DNA from: Cristatella mucedo | Taxonomy: Eukaryota; Bryozoa; Phylactolaemata; Cristatellidae | Assembly: GCA_009760855.2 (NCBI GenBank) | Contig: WPIO01000037.1 | Coordinates: 916,501-970,000 of the forward strand | Direction: 5' to 3' | Length of the DNA stretch: 53,500 nt | The notes under the pieces: generated by a model | What the model was told of the DNA's origin: nothing | Database searches by the model: none | What the model saw: only the letters and a program-made list of their open reading frames with translations | Shown: one piece after another, positions 24,077-36,600 of the stretch | Layout of the letters: the number at the start of each line of letters is the position of its first letter | How positions within the stretch are numbered: the first letter of the stretch is position 1 | Position numbers and translations under genes: made by a program

Positions 24077-24429
24077 TTAGACGTCGGCGAAACCCTGTTG
24101 GATCATGCAGGATGTGACAGAGCGCATCACCCGAAGCAGCAAGCGGACAGTGGGACGATAGGACAGGCGATGAGCTTGACTGACGCGCTGGTGGAATTTC
24201 TACGTGGGAATAGCGTACACTGCAAGTTATCGTCGGTGCGTCACGTTCTTCAGACGATCCTCTCCCTCCGAGCTGCAAAGCAGGAGGACTAGGCGAGCTT
24301 GGGTGGGGGCGGCTGCAGGGAGGAGAGCTAGAAGGGGAAGGGAAGGCAGACAGACAAACAGACACTTCGAGCGGCAAGTGCTAAGGCCGGCCGGTCGGTA
24401 GAAGGCCGGCAGCTGAGCAGGCCTCGACC

Positions 24430-25350
24430 TGCTTCGCAGGCTACCTATGGAATCAGCTACGATCCAAGCGGCGTGGCGAAGATGGTGGCTTCGTTAGAAT
24501 CGCGCTCGCCTGGCGACAGCTGCACACGAGCACGGGAGACGCCAGAAGACGGCGGCAGTTTTCGGGCTCTCCCGACTTTGCACACAGCCGCCGCCGCCGC
24601 CGCCGGCAGGGCAGCGTATCGCGAACGAGCGCAGGAGAGTTCGCGCCGCCAAGATCGCGGCGCGCAGCGGCGAGGCCGCCGCTGCGCGCCGCCGCGAGCG
24701 CGCCCGCTCGTTACCTGCAGCCGCCGCCGGCCGCTCGCGGTCGTGCGCAGTCGGCGCGTGCGGAGCGTCGGTCGCGGGCCAACGATCCATTGCAGCCGGG
24801 CCCGGCGGCGGGCGTCCAAGCACTGCGACGGAAGTCAAAAAAAAGTCACGCCCAGACCTGCGACCTCAGCAAGGTCAATGAGAGCGCGCGCGCTCCGACG
24901 GAACGCCGGGCGGCGCGACTCCCGTGGCCGACGCCGCAGGCCGCACGGGTCATGCCGATGCGGATCGCTCATTCGAAGGCAGGCCATCGGCTGCAGCTAT
25001 ACTCGCTGACTTTTGTCAGCGGTGCCTGACTGAAGGGCGGTCCTCGGCGGCACGCACGCATGCGGCGGCACGTAGACCATGCCCCCACGACCGCTATCGG
25101 TTCCCCGCACGGCAGATGGCGCCCCGAGCTTCTGCTTTAAGGCGTTTGCGAATCCCCCGAATGCACGCACCGTTAAAGGATGCTATTTTGGCGTTTTCAT
25201 TTCACAGCCCCCAGACTTGAACTCGTAAGTTTTTTCGTGTCATGTAGTTCGTCATTCCGCCGCCATTCTCCTGCGCGCGACTACTCGGAGGAGGCAGCAA
25301 CGTCTAGAATATTCGACGCCCTCAGAACGATTCAACTTCACCCGCGTCGA
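24430..25350. promoter_or_regulatory. Orphan CpG-rich island
   Basis: Dense CG dinucleotides, a (CCG)n block near 24590-24605 and poly-purine/pyrimidine codon bias give long open frames on both strands, none with recognisable protein sequence. Composition matches a promoter or first-exon region. The nearest known genes start 7 kb to the left (minus strand) and 5 kb to the right (plus strand). It could be an alternative promoter, a non-coding RNA start or a chance compositional patch. Confidence 0.4.
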
Positions 25351-26029
25351 GCCAGCGATATCGTGTGATCGACGCATTTCTGGGCGAGTTTCGCCACTAG
25401 TTGAACTCGCCGAGTTCGCGGAGGATTGTAACCACTAAATATTTACCTTTCGTAGCTTACGACCTTTTGATTGCCCTTGAAAATATGGTGTCGACGTCAC
25501 CCCAAGGTCGTAGCGGCTGCTCTACCGCGACTCTCCCTTTTTTAAACCTAGTCTGACTGTATGAAATTCTCTTCGTATGGCGCACAGTTAGCAAATGTTT
25601 TGTGGCGCGCGCGCGCAAGAAGTTGTGTAATTGAGAATGCCGTAAGAAAAGCGCGTTCATTTTCGCCTTTAAAAATCCGATCGCATTTTTTTGCATCAGT
25701 ATCGCAAGGCCGATCGGTCGGTGCGAGTGGAGAGTGGACTGTCCAGCAGATGCGGGTAAACGCCCAAAGCGCTTAGCTAAGATTTCTTGTAGCAGTTGTT
25801 CTCGAGCATCAACCTGATAAACTTTTACTTCGTCGCACTGCCTAGGAGCGGCGGCGGCGGCTGCGACCACACCGCCTACCCTCCCTTAAAAACACGTGGC
25901 TTGCCCATTCCATTGCAGGCGTCGGTCTTATAAGTACTGAGGTAATATTCGTCCGATCGCATAACTGCAAGAGGCCAGACATGAATAGGATTAAGTGACC
26001 TCTTAAAAAAATCCTTTGAAGATCATAGG

Positions 26030-26345
26030 ACTCAGCGGCGGAGCAGAGGGGTATTTGCCCCCCCCCCCCGCCTACAGCGAAGCAGCGAGCTGGGCCGGCC
26101 CGCCCGCCGATTCCTTCGCGCCCGCAACCGTCACCAACGACAGAAATTATGCTGTAATTCCACTTAATGAGTAATCGCCGAGATCGTGCCGAATAGACTC
26201 ACTGATTTGACGCTATAATTCTTCATTAATTGCTGTCGGGGCCCCCCCCCCCCCGCACAGACTGGCATAATCTTGCTTGTCTTGCCCCTAGAATAAAAAT
26301 GTTGGTCTTGCCCCCAAGATGAAAATCCTGGCTCCGCAACATAGA
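26030..26345. repeat. C-tract, TIR-like short element
   Basis: Bounded by cagcggcggagcagaggg on the left and cctggctccgcaaca on the right, which pair imperfectly as inverted ends (GCGGAGC/GCTCCGC). Internally it has two poly-C runs (26058-26069 and 26242-26254) and a cttgcccc-type repeat. It resembles a small non-autonomous DNA element; I cannot assign a family. Confidence 0.4.
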
Positions 26346-26884
26346 ATACTGATTCTAAACAGAGCACGCCCCTATATAAGGACTCTAAAGTTTCTGATCC
26401 TCTGAAGCTTCACTGTCTCCTCTCGTTATGCGATATTACACTGGTAGCTAGATTATATAATATGATTCATTTGCTTCGATCCCAACATTTAGTACTCACG
26501 AACCAGATATCCAGTTAGTACTGTGTCGTTTAGCATAGCAGTGTGAACTTTCTATTATGGGAGCTGCGATCATTGCATAAAGTTCAAAATGGTCCCAGCG
26601 ATAATTATCAGTAAATGGAGAACTCTACACCTTTAGTATAGAAGCTCTAAAACGCATATAAACCCTATAACAATATATATCAAAAGTATATACATATATA
26701 TAAACATGTTTGCAATGTGTATGCACCTACAATATAACAAGATTGTCTTTATTATTGCTAGATATATGTATATATATATATGTATATATATATATAAAAA
26801 TCGCTGTATACAGATGGCATAGTGGTCACAGCCACAATCGACATCAATATTCATAATAAATACCACTAAATTGACACGTTCATT

Positions 26885-27235
26885 GTAAATATCACCATCT
26901 GTAACTCCACGTAGCCAAACACCAAGTTGGTGCTAGGCAAGAGTTTTCTATAGCATACTCAAAGTCTGAGCTGCTTTCGGCACAAAAAGAGAAGCAGAGC
27001 AGAGTCAGGAGGGCAGCTGAGGTAGTGAGCAGTATGGAAGTAGCAGTTCAGGACCGCTGGAAAGGACGTGCCTCAGTCGGCAGCAGGGAGTCGATGCAGT
27101 TTCATGGGAATTTTTTATTTGAGTTGCACATTCAAGGACCTTCAGAGCACAAGCTTATTTGGCCAACGGTCTTTGAGCGAGTAATGAAGCCGTTAATGTA
27201 TTGTCCATGGAGAGCCTGAGGACTCGATGAGGCTG
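26885..27235. repeat. Unclassified dispersed repeat, copy 2
   Basis: Partner of the repeat at 3540-3930, with the same order of short conserved blocks. No coding similarity is readable on either strand. Confidence 0.45.
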
Positions 27236-28216
27236 AAAGTGGTGCACCAGTTTAGCTATGCATGAATGAGTTCCGCCGTTGCCGGCCTTTTGTTTACAAG
27301 CATCGACGTATTTATTAGTGAGGTATCTGGTATTGTATTAGGTTATAATAATAATTACTATTATATATCTATTATATATTATCTTATCGGATATTATGTA
27401 TTTCATTAGATTATTAGATATCACTAGTACTTGTAGGTAAATTCGATTTTATGGGAGTGGATCATCGTTGTTGGTGATAGTAACACGGCCACTGATGTAA
27501 CTCTGTACATAAACTGTAGTGGAAATACCAATAAATCCGACGAAATACCAACCGAATCGCTTGTGCTTTTAGGCTGACCGCATACCTTTAGTCGTGAAAA
27601 GTGGTTCTTTGCAAATAATCAACGAATGAAATATTTGAGTGGACGAGTGAACGAATGAATGAGTGCAACGAAAGTCACCAGTGTCACGCTTACGTTGTGC
27701 CCTTTGTGTTATAATTAGTATTGCTACGATGGCACAGCTATGATCACAGTGGCCTTAATGATATAAACTGTCTGGCAATGCTTATAATTTTCCAGGTACA
27801 CATAACAAATGATGATTTATGGTCTATTCAGTTTTACTTTGGCACGTAAGGTTTAATAGATTTTGCTTATCAAAGGTCAGGTGCACTTTAACAGTACGTA
27901 TAATGTATAATGATATTAGTTTTCATTAGATTTACCTGCTACAGTCACTTACTGACATAAATGCAGTGCACTATTTTTTGTAGAACAGTTAACCATATCT
28001 TGTCTTACATAGCCAAGCGAGTGTAAGAATTATCCGCATATATTCTGTTATGTCCGCGGGAAATTCTCGACAAAAGAGTGGTGGCTACCGATTACTTAGT
28101 TCATCAAACAGTGCTACCACGCCTACTTGGGATGCAAACTGGGAAGTTGTGGGGGAGACATGGGGACCACATATGGAGTGCAAGCCGCCGCGTGTAGAAA
28201 ACTTGAGACAATAGCC

Positions 28217-28280
28217 TAGAGGTCAAAGAGGTCAAAGACCTAGTATTTGACCTCTAGTCTAGTAGTCTAGAGGTCAAAGC
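28217..28280. promoter_or_regulatory. Cluster of four AGGTCA nuclear-receptor half-sites with an inverted repeat
   Basis: AGGTCA at 28220-28225 and 28229-28234 (direct repeat, spacer 3), TGACCT at 28248-28253, and AGGTCA at 28271-28276. The block ctagaggtcaaa is mirrored by tttgacctctag, so the segment can fold. It lies 2.4 kb upstream of the TAX1BP1-like start. A regulatory role is inferred only from motif identity and density. Confidence 0.35.
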
Positions 28281-28534
28281 AAATGCATGCCATTTGGTGT
28301 GTCTATGATTTGGAGAGAACAAACTGACCATGTTTCGGATTATTTTATCATTATTTTATTTATTTCGATTTTATTTTTATTATTATTTATTATTATTTTA
28401 TTATTTTATTTATTTTCTGCATCACTTACATGCAGGCTTCAGCAGGAAGAATGAGCATAAAATTGAGTATACAACTCTATCTCCCGTCAGCAATACGACA
28501 TGTACCGCACAGTGTGAGGTGGGAGTTCCTGTTA

Positions 28535-28582
28535 CATCTTTTTGATGATATATTATACATCTTTTTGATGATATATTATATA

Positions 28583-28612
<30 letters not shown>
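28535..28612. repeat. 23-bp tandem duplication followed by (AT)n
   Basis: The unit catctttttgatgatatatt plus ata occurs twice (28535-28557, 28558-28580), then an AT run of about 30 bp. Confidence 0.9.
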
Positions 28613-28613
<1 letters not shown>

Positions 28614-30299
28614 ACTGACAGACAGTGATTCAAGTTAAACTTATAATGACGTTAATGACAACTACGATGCTTTTGATATTCCAACTCATAAACTAATGTC
28701 GCAATCTGATCTTGCTGACTTGTTGAGAGGCGTTGACCTACCAAAGAGACGGCTGAACTCCTCGGCTCTAGATTAAAAGAGAATTTTTTTTCGCTGGGCA
28801 CTACACTTTGGTGACATAGATATCGTGAAAAAGAGTTTCTTCCGTACTTTTCGACGAAGGATTCACTAGTTTATTGCAGCAACCTCGAAGGTCTAATTAA
28901 CCAAATGGAAAAATGTTGCTATCCGTGTAAGTGGATGCTCACTTTTTATTGATTCGTCGAACCGCAGTTTAAAGGGACTTTTACTTCGCAATGGAAACGA
29001 ACTTTCCGCCTTGCCGGTTGCACATTCAGTACATATTTTGGACATTGGTAAGTCAATGCGGAGCTGGTCGTGATAATCGCGATGATATATTCTTGCTTTA
29101 GCCGTCGGTCTAATGGTAATTCCCGCTTCGCTCTCTGCAGTCGCACTGCGGGCAGGCAGCTGAGGAGGCATGGCGTGGCCATTCGATGACCGTTGGTGTC
29201 GGGCGAGTCGGCAGGTAGCCGCCAGGTGAGTTTCTAGCCTCGGTGAGTAGCTAACGCTGGTACGGCCTTCAACAGCGGACTGCCGCTGCTTGCGGCAGCA
29301 GTGGCAGTCCGCTGTAGCCGCCGAGTCGCTCGCCGGCGACACTTCCCACGGCTCCTCTTGCTCGCCAAATGGTCTGCATCGGCTAATGTATATATTATAT
29401 TATAATGCAATTATATTATGATAATAGTCTGCACCGGCCATCGCTCGAACAGCGAGCCAAGCTCGTAACGCTTTTGACGGCTTCGAATGCGGTAGATGTT
29501 AGGCTGTCGTAGAACCTTAGAGACTCGCAAAACGCTCCCATCGCGGCCATGCACTTAAGGTTTATGCAAAGGTAGATACAACAGCGATGCGTCGGGGTGG
29601 TGTGGCTCGGTCTGCAACTCGGGCGCGTCAGACGAACCGCCGCATTGTTTGTTGGTTTCGTCTGAACCGGCTTGAGGCGACAGGGTATAAAGCGCGAACG
29701 CTGGCGGCCGAGCGATGACGCCTCTCGCTCGCCACCAAGGCAACAAAAACTCCGAAAGCGGAAGCTGTCGGTGTAGCGCACGCGTCCGGGATCGCAGAGA
29801 GCCTGTATGCAAGGGTGCCAGTTACGTAGCGAGGTTTTATTATTGACAGCATTCAAAGATTACCTCACGACGATTCCGACCGACCGAGAGGCGTGGCGGA
29901 GATGTGTGATGCGCGATGATGCGCGACAGGTCGGCAGCGACCGAGCTCATCCTGCTCAGCTGTCGGCTCCAGAGCGACTCGATACTGCTGCTGCAGCCAC
30001 CGCGGCGGCTCCCCTCCTCCTCCCAGCTGCGCTTACAACTGTTTAGTCCTAGGTGACTCTGGAAATTAGGACTAGGTGACTCTGAACCAGGTGAATCTGA
30101 AACATTGATTTTTCCCAGCTGGGATTATTTCTGGCGATTCAACCCGTCGTCAATTCTGCAGTTGTATGTTGGGGGGGGGTAGCCCCTGACGCGACGGGGT
30201 ACGGCTCTGTGGTTCATCACGTGACTGCTCGGTTTTCTTGATCGTTCCTGTAGCCATGTTGTTGAAGCCAGATACGCAATAGCAGCTGTGCCCCTGCGC

Positions 30300-30684
30300 A
30301 GCAGGCGATAGCGACGGTACTGTGCCGCGTCTCTGCGTCTTATGCAAAGGTTTGTTCAGGAGACCGCCGCCTGGGCCGGCGAGCGACGCTAACGCTGTAA
30401 GCCGCCGGGCGCAGCGCTTAGTGAGCTCTCGTAACCTCCGCTTCAGCTTGGCTCGACTGCGCTCCAGCAACGACTCGCGCTGTGTGCATACTTTTCGTTT
30501 ACTTTAACGCTGCCTCGGCGATTTCGTGTCGTATCGCATTTTGCTTGCTGAGCCCGCCGCCTGGCCAACTTTCGTTTGCGAACGGACGGAAGTGTACGTC
30601 GGAGACCCGAGCAGCTTGCAGCTCGGCGAATCGCAGGCGCTGTGCTCCCGCGAACGCCAGTACGTCTTGCATATATAGATCGCA
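30300..30684 (+). promoter_or_regulatory. Promoter and 5' UTR region of the TAX1BP1-like gene
   Basis: CpG-rich sequence directly before the initiator ATG. The start context is cgcaATGt. No upstream splice donor-acceptor pair is needed to reach the SKICH reading frame. An ATATATAG string ends only 6 nt before the ATG, too close to be a working TATA box. A transcription start within this block is an inference from composition and position. Confidence 0.45.
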
Positions 30685-33600
30685 ATGTCGTCGCTCGAAA
30701 TGTCCCAGTACGCGCAAGTACTGTTCGTGAACGTCCCGAAGAACTACCCGGTGGGTGCTGACGTCGAAGTGAAGTATACGATCACCTCTCAGCTGCAGCC
30801 CACGAAAGCCGACTGGCTTGGGGTTTTCAAAATCGGTTGGTGCTCGGCAAGCTCGGACGCACTGCATCGCGTGTGGATACAGCTTCCGGAGAAGTACGAA
30901 CCGGGACAGCCAGCCAACGCCATCGCAGTATTCGAAGGTACGCTCTAGCAGGCGAACCAGTGCCCCCCATCGGCTTTGCTACGGAGCCTGGCGTTGACCA
31001 GCGGTTGCATCTGCCGAGTTGATGACCGTTAAGCTATGCAGTACACCCTCCTTTTAACGTACCAGTGTGAAGAAACCGCGTGTGTGGGCCAGTGTACGTG
31101 GCCGTGATCATTTTAATCCTAGCCTAGATGGTCCTACGTACTTCCCATTTCCCCCACTTCCTCCTTTGCCGGCATCAGTAGTGAGGCGTCCAGCTAAAAC
31201 TCGTGTAGGAAGCCGTAGCGAGTAATATACCTTTTTTGGTCAAGACAGATGGAACTAATGACAGATGGAGCTAACTCCCCGATTCCTGGCTGCACCTCAA
31301 TGTCTACATTTAAGCAGGTCACTAGTGATGTAGTCCTGAAGTTCGTATCCCAATCAAAGAAGACAACAAGTCCTCTGGACCCTAATCCCACTGTCCTGCT
31401 CCTACGTTGCATTGATCTGCTGCTGCCATGCGTAACTAAAATCATTAATATGTCATTAGCCTCAGGTCATGTCCCAGCACCTTTCAAAAAAGCTGTAGTC
31501 AGGCCACTTCTCAAGAAAGCGACACTAGACCAAGAGAACTTGAGCAACTACCGCCCAGTCTCCCTTCTACCATTCCTATCAAAGACTGGAACGGGTCGTG
31601 GCGGACCAGTTGAACTCCTATATCAAAACTTCAAACCTTGCTAGTAAGTTCCAGTCTGGCTTTAGAGCTAATCACCCCACAGTCAGCATTGCTTAGGGTA
31701 TACAACGACCTGTTTAGGAATGCAGACATGGGTAGAGTGCTTGTTTTGCTCGATCTTGCGGCAGCTTTTGATACCATCGATTGCAAAGTTTTTCTAGAGC
31801 ACCTCTCATCTCGCCTGGGCATCACTGGCACTGCTCTGCAATGGTTCAGGTCCTATCTCAGTGGGAGACTCCACAGAGTATTGACGTGAATGGACAAAGA
31901 TCATCCGAGGTACCTGTGAAATATGGGGTACCTCAGGGCTCCGGGCTAGGTCCGGCTCTTTTCACGGTTTATACTCTCCCTCTTGCTGATGTGATTGCCA
32001 ACCTAGGCTTTCACTTCTATGCAGATGACACTCAGTTGTACCTTTGCTTTGATCCCTCCCAGCCTTCGAGCACCTCAAATTCTCTCAACTCGCTGCATGT
32101 ATTGATGACATCCGCACATGGATGGCAGCAAACTTTCTAAAATTACACGGTGATAAAACTAACTAACTAGTTATGGGCAAACCCAATGTGATTCAGAAAT
32201 TGGAAATGCTGACGCTCAAAATCGGCTCTGCCAGCATATCTCCTGTTGAATCAGCTCGAAATCTAGGTGTCATGTTCCAAAGCGACCTCTCGTTAGACGA
32301 CCACATCAGCTCCACAGTCAAATCTGCCTACTTTCAGCTTCATAACATTACTAAAATTCGGGCTTGTTTAGATAAGGATACCACGTTTAAGTTGGTCCAT
32401 GCATTCGTGACATCCCTTCTTGCATTCGTGACATCCCTTCTCGACTTATGCAACTCACTGCTTACTGGCCGACCGGCATGTGCGATCAGGCGATTGCAGC
32501 TGGTGCAAAACTCAGCAGCTGGGCTTGTCTGTCGTGAGCGTCGCAGTTGCCACATCATACAACTTCTCGCCGACCTGCACTGGCTACCAGTCAAGCAACG
32601 GATTGAGTTCAAGGTTTTGTCGCTCACATTTAGGTCCCTTCATTCTATGGCTCCAGCCTATCTCTCAGATATACTACCCCATCAGGCCAAGCATTGTACC
32701 ACCCACTTTTCGGAATCCAACAGTCTACAAATACCTCGTACAAACCTCAAATCCTTTGGAGAACGTGCATTTAGTTCGTGTGCTCACAAAGCCTGGAACT
32801 CTCTCCCGACTTTCGTCACAACATTACCTGACTTGACCACATTTAAAAAGAGCTTTTTAGAAGATCTCTGAGGGCGCTTTATCAAGTGCATTATTATTAT
32901 TAATATAACCCGGACTGCTTAGAGCTATCATGAAGTGAACTGATGATGACTATAGTGAATGGAACAGCTAATCGATTGTCCATTGACAACTTGAGGCACA
33001 GTGTGGTATAGTTCTGACCTTCATTTATGTGAATGGAGGGTGATAGCATGGTAGCTGTTTAGATCGAGGCTCTACAGCAAGACCCATGGGATAAACTGAG
33101 CTACAGCTTATAACGTTACTTGTTAAAAGAAACTGGCAGCAGGCAATGACCCTCAAAATGAGACACATATCTCAATCTAATTATGGGAATGTGGTATGTT
33201 TGGTGATAAAACGGATGATAAGGCAGTTCCAGGAGGGTACTCGCTCTTAATGACCCCCAGGTCGTGGGTTTGAGTCCTGCAGTATGTGATCCTTTATCGT
33301 CCCCTAAGCGTTGGTGATAGTCGTTAAGAACCTTGAAGTTGATGTGCTGCTGGAGGGTAAGCCAGTGCAAGTCGGTCAGAAGTGGTGTAAAGTTGCAATT
33401 GTGAAGTTGACATCGTCAAGCAGCAGCAGGGTTTCTACCAGCTGCAAGTGGCTTGTTGCACAGGCCTAGAGGCCTGCAAGTAGTGAGCTGCAAAAAAACG
33501 TGCACCCAAGCTGCTTGGACTTTGATGAGTGCGCCGTGGACAGCTCTTCCACGTCACACCCACATAGTCTTTGTGGCTTTATAGAGCTACAGACTAAGAT

Positions 33601-36600
33601 ACGTTACATTACCTTATCTGAAAGTAGGCAAACTTGGCCGTCTAGCTGATTTGGTCAAAAAGGTCACTTTTTGGAACCGGACACCCGAATTTCATGCAGA
33701 CTACATGAGATATGTTGCCGGAGCCCATTTTGAGGGAGAGGTGTTCCAGTTTCTTAGTAATACTAGTTTTCCGATAACTGGTAAGTTGGTTTTATCGTCA
33801 TTAAATTTGAGTTGCTTTTCCGAAAACAAGTAAGTTTGGTTTTATCGTCATCAAATTTGAGAGAGTTTGCTGCCATTCAATTGCAAACGTCTGCAAGAGG
33901 TGATGCTGCCAGTGCAGAGAGTTTGACTTGCTAGAAGGCTGGCAGGGATCGAAGCACATGTATAGCTGCGTGTCATCGGCATAGAAATGAAGGCCTAGAT
34001 TCTGATTGGTTATGACGTCGGTAAGAAGGAGTATATGAATTGTGAAAAGAATTAGACCGACAGCGGATCTCTGGAGATCCCCTTACGTTAGAAGCTTCCA
34101 GGTAGGTAGGGAAAAGCTTGGTGCTTGTCAGCGTCGATTGTGGCACCAATATCCAGTAAGACTGCAGAGCCATGTTCTGGTAAGGCTATTTTGCAGTAAG
34201 AGTATTATCAATTTTACTTGGAGCAGTTGCCAGTACTAATTTCACTAGGATATTTGTTGAGTGCAACCATCACTTTTTTGTTCTTGAAACCCTTAACTCT
34301 ATACCAGCTGGAGTCGTAGGCTGTTAGGACTTGGGAAATGCCCTCTCCCTAGACTTATTTCCAAGCATCTATTTAGTTGTTTTGTTAAACATAATGGGCT
34401 GTTCATACAGTAAGTTCTTTGTACCTTCCTTATGTAGCAATGTGTTGATTGAGAATCATTGTAGTGACTCCACAGCTCAGGGCCTGCGGACTTAAGCATC
34501 ATGGCTCCCATGCCTGCTATCTGCAAGACTGGGAAGGGCAATAATCGTTTCGGGTGAATTTAGGGGGACATCGATTGCACGTGTTGTCAGAATTTAGCAG
34601 GCTTCTCTGAAAGCAAAAAGGCAAATCCTTGTAGTTGTATCGATCAGTTTGGTCGAAAGTCGTACTTTGTTACATTTCAAGGTTTCCTAAACTCGTTTAG
34701 CCTGGTGGTACAAAGTCTAGCTGTGTAGGTTTAGTAGTGGAATTTCCAGAGCAGCTATGCTAATGCAGAATTGCAAATAGTCCCTGATCAGCTGACCACA
34801 CCTTTGAGCTTGTAACATGGCTGTTTAGCAAACAGGCAACTGCTCTGCTATCTGTCTTTCTGCTGGCATCTCTATAGCTTAGCACTGGTTCACAGTCTGC
34901 TTGCCTGAGCTATCTGTAATTCGTCGGTTGGTTTGATCGATATCGAAACTATTATGAGTCCACTGCAGTCTTCTCTGCCCCTCCCCCAATCATTCAAGAG
35001 AGGACGTGTTTGGTGCTTGCAGCATCCCCATTCTGTTCGACCGAGGCAGAGCTGCCCCGATCAAGTTATAAAAGCAGCCATTGCTCTGCTAATGTCAGCA
35101 CCATGCACCCTGCTGCCAGCCAGCCAGCTGCCACGGGGTGGGGGGTACGTGCGGCACCTGCTGTTGTGGACATCCTTCGAGTGGCCAAGGAAAAGGTGCT
35201 GACTGTGTGGCAGTCACAATGTAGCGAGCTTATAACATACCCTTTGCAGTACTGAGCCCTACGTACAATGTTTTTTAATGTCATCCTTAACGTAACGCCT
35301 GTATGCCATCCCAAAACTGCCTCGATATGGACACGGGGGCACGAGCTGCTGGAATGGAGAACCGGCTGGGGAGGTTTTATGTGTGCGCAGTGCCTTGCCA
35401 AATTGAAAGTGAAAGCTGAACTGCAGGTTTTTCCAGCCTCTGGAAGCGTACTACATATGTTTAATTTGCCAAGTGGATTTGTTACATATCAAAGGTGCCT
35501 TCTACATTCAATTGGCAGTCTGTATCACGTCGGCAGCATGACCGACCACATTTCCTTTCTTTTAATGGTGCACATATATCGTTCGTGCATGTCGGCCTTA
35601 CCTAGCAGCCATTGATATAGTAATTTATTTGTGTAGCGCCCTCAATCTCTATTCTAGAGCTTCTCACATGCTATGGGGCTCAAGCCGACAACCTCGGCCA
35701 TTAAATGTATTCGCCTTGACCTCGGTCGGATTGAGCACCTTAACCACTGGGCCAAACCAGCCTAGCACGGATGAGTTTCTCGTTCACTGTGGGAGTTAAG
35801 CTACGTTATACATTAATCCGTCAGCAGGCTGCCCATCATTTAATCTTTTTGCTTCCGGCTGAATAGCTTGCAAGTTTGGTAGTGCCTCTTGGCTGGTCGC
35901 TGTCAGATCCATAATTGCTTAAACAAGTATTTGTTCGCTGCTTAGTCTATTGCTTGTCATATGCTCCTTTGGCCGACCATGTGCGTGCGTTCGTGTTGGG
36001 CGGGGCTGCGTCCATGCTCACGTGCATATGTTCGAGTGCTGGTGTGATTCGTGCGTTTTTCATGCGTGAGTAGCCATCTTCACGTGCTGCAAAAGTCCGA
36101 GCCAAATCGGACGGCCACATACTTGGCGTTGGACACTTGGGCTGTGGTGGGGCAACACGGCTCTGCCGGCTTCCGTGTACGGCGCCTGATATCTTTGCAC
36201 GTGATAGAAGCCGCAGCAATGATCGCCTTTTCTCGTCTGCTGCAGCTGTGAGCTGCCAGCAAACAGCAGCTGCAGCCCTGTGCTGCGCAGCTGCTGCTGC
36301 TGCTGCTGCCTGTCACGTGTGCCCTCGTAAGAACGCTCGCCCTTTGCCATTTGCCTTCGCTCGACCCCCACGCCCTTGCTCTCCGGGCTCGGCTGTCACC
36401 GCCGTTTGCACCAGAAACTGGTCGCTGTGGCCACGATATACTGCCTCCTTCATTCGAGCTCGGTAGGCTTTGTCAGATCGCTCTGTTCCCCTGCACAAAG
36501 GCCCTCGACTTCGACCAGGGCAAAGTGTTTAGGCTTCAACGATTCGTGGCTTCTTAGACGAGCTCTCTGAACTTGTGCGATGTGTGATCGGTGCAGAGCT

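Larger units (their letters stand above)
27240..30299. other. AT-rich then CpG-richer intergenic DNA
   Basis: 27300-28620 is AT-rich with TTTA/TTATT runs and TA repeats. 28800-30050 is progressively richer in CpG. Several open frames of 80-150 codons occur on the minus strand in the CpG-rich part, but their sequences look compositional, with no known domain. Confidence 0.4.

Noticed and set aside
24457-25029. Open frames of 100-178 codons on both strands in the CpG-rich block
   Set aside because: Arg/Ala/Pro-rich in all frames, as expected from GC-rich DNA lacking stops; no motif, and both strands are equally open.
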